Origin: Candidatus Allochristensenella caecavium
GTDB lineage: Bacteria > Bacillota > Clostridia > Christensenellales > QAND01
Assembly: GCA_904397865.1 (NCBI GenBank)
Contig: CAJFOS010000006.1
Location: 44,455 to 108,454 of the forward strand
DNA length: 64,000 bases
Reading direction: 5' to 3'
Shown here: piece after piece, positions 63,923-64,000 of the stretch
How positions within the stretch are numbered: position 1 is the first letter of the stretch
How the letters are laid out: every line of letters starts with the position of its first letter
Notes under the pieces: generated by a model
Seen by the model: only the letters and a program-made list of their open reading frames with translations
The model's database searches: none
Told to the model about the DNA's origin: nothing
Position numbers and translations under genes: made by a program

Positions 63923-63998
63923 GGGGCATTGGCACAGTTGGTAGTGCGCCTCGTTCGCATCGAGGAGGTCAGCGGTTCGACTCCGCTATGCTCCACCA
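63923..63998 (+). tRNA. tRNA-Ala (CGC)
   Basis: Complete 76-base cloverleaf with encoded CCA. Anticodon CGC in loop TTCGCAT on a CCTCG/CGAGG stem; T-arm AGCGG/CCGCT. The acceptor GGGGCAT/ATGCTCC carries the G3-U70 pair that defines alanine identity. Confidence 0.95.
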
Positions 63999-64000
63999 AA

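Overview
The window is a stretch of chromosome from an endospore-forming Firmicute, most likely a Clostridia lineage. The evidence is a dense set of sporulation and germination genes (spo0A, spoIIE, spoIIID, spoIIR, yabP, yabQ, sleB, ypeB, a DUF3794/LysM coat-type protein, veg), strong GGAGG ribosome binding sites, frequent TTG/GTG starts, and gene orders shared with Bacillus and Clostridium. Base composition looks close to or a little above 50% G+C, so AT-rich classical Clostridium is unlikely. I cannot name the genus. No phage, insertion sequence, CRISPR array or rRNA was seen.

Layout. 1-7.2 kb (minus): prs (cut by the window start), ftsH, hpt, tilS, spoIIE. 7.4-12.9 kb is an accessory block: a membrane M28 peptidase, a ferredoxin, a GNAT enzyme, two stand-alone Spo0A-C-like proteins, a decayed YihY-like gene and a flavodiiron protein. 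13.5-16.1 kb (minus): tRNA-Met and tRNA-fMet, a Ppx/GppA protein, then yabR, divIC, yabQ and yabP. In Bacillus subtilis yabPQ-divIC-yabR, tRNA genes and spoIIE-tilS-hpt-ftsH are nearly contiguous, so the accessory block splits an ancestral cluster. 16.2-24.4 kb (minus): prfB (with programmed frameshift), secA, hpf, a zinc-ribbon gene, a structured RNA that is probably the raiA motif, comF and recD2.

24.5-34 kb: a TtcA-type PP-loop enzyme and a DUF2238 membrane protein (plus); an LCP protein, mbl and spoIIID (minus); a P-type ATPase and a MurR/RpiR regulator (plus); a YgiQ radical SAM protein (minus). 34.3-37.6 kb: an orphan Cas6 translationally coupled to ygiQ, a two-subunit class I fumarase, and a ZIP metal transporter. 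37.6-44.8 kb: a large unknown membrane protein, a heterodimeric ABC exporter, a lipoprotein gene whose signal peptide is broken by one base, and a metallo-beta-lactamase-fold hydrolase. 44.9-51.2 kb: spoIIR-sleB-ypeB (minus), ispE and a PHP phosphoesterase (plus), DUF3794/LysM and veg (minus). 51.3-54.6 kb: spo0A and a divergent class B penicillin-binding protein. 54.6-64 kb: an unknown gene, ksgA, a YabE-like G5/3D protein with a long cytoplasmic extension, a DUF1540 peptide, an ABC-F ATPase, fhs, queT and a tRNA-Ala preceded by a partial copy of itself.

The genes join into several themes: entry into and progress through sporulation (spo0A, spoIIE, spoIIR, spoIIID, yabPQ), germination (sleB/ypeB), wall growth (mbl, LCP, class B PBP, YabE), translation and its protection (prfB, hpf, tilS, ksgA, ABC-F, tRNAs) and protein export (secA, ftsH). 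The least expected items are the two receiver-less Spo0A DNA-binding-domain proteins, the orphan Cas6 that appears to lack its usual catalytic histidine, the putative raiA RNA, and paired 0A boxes upstream of spo0A.
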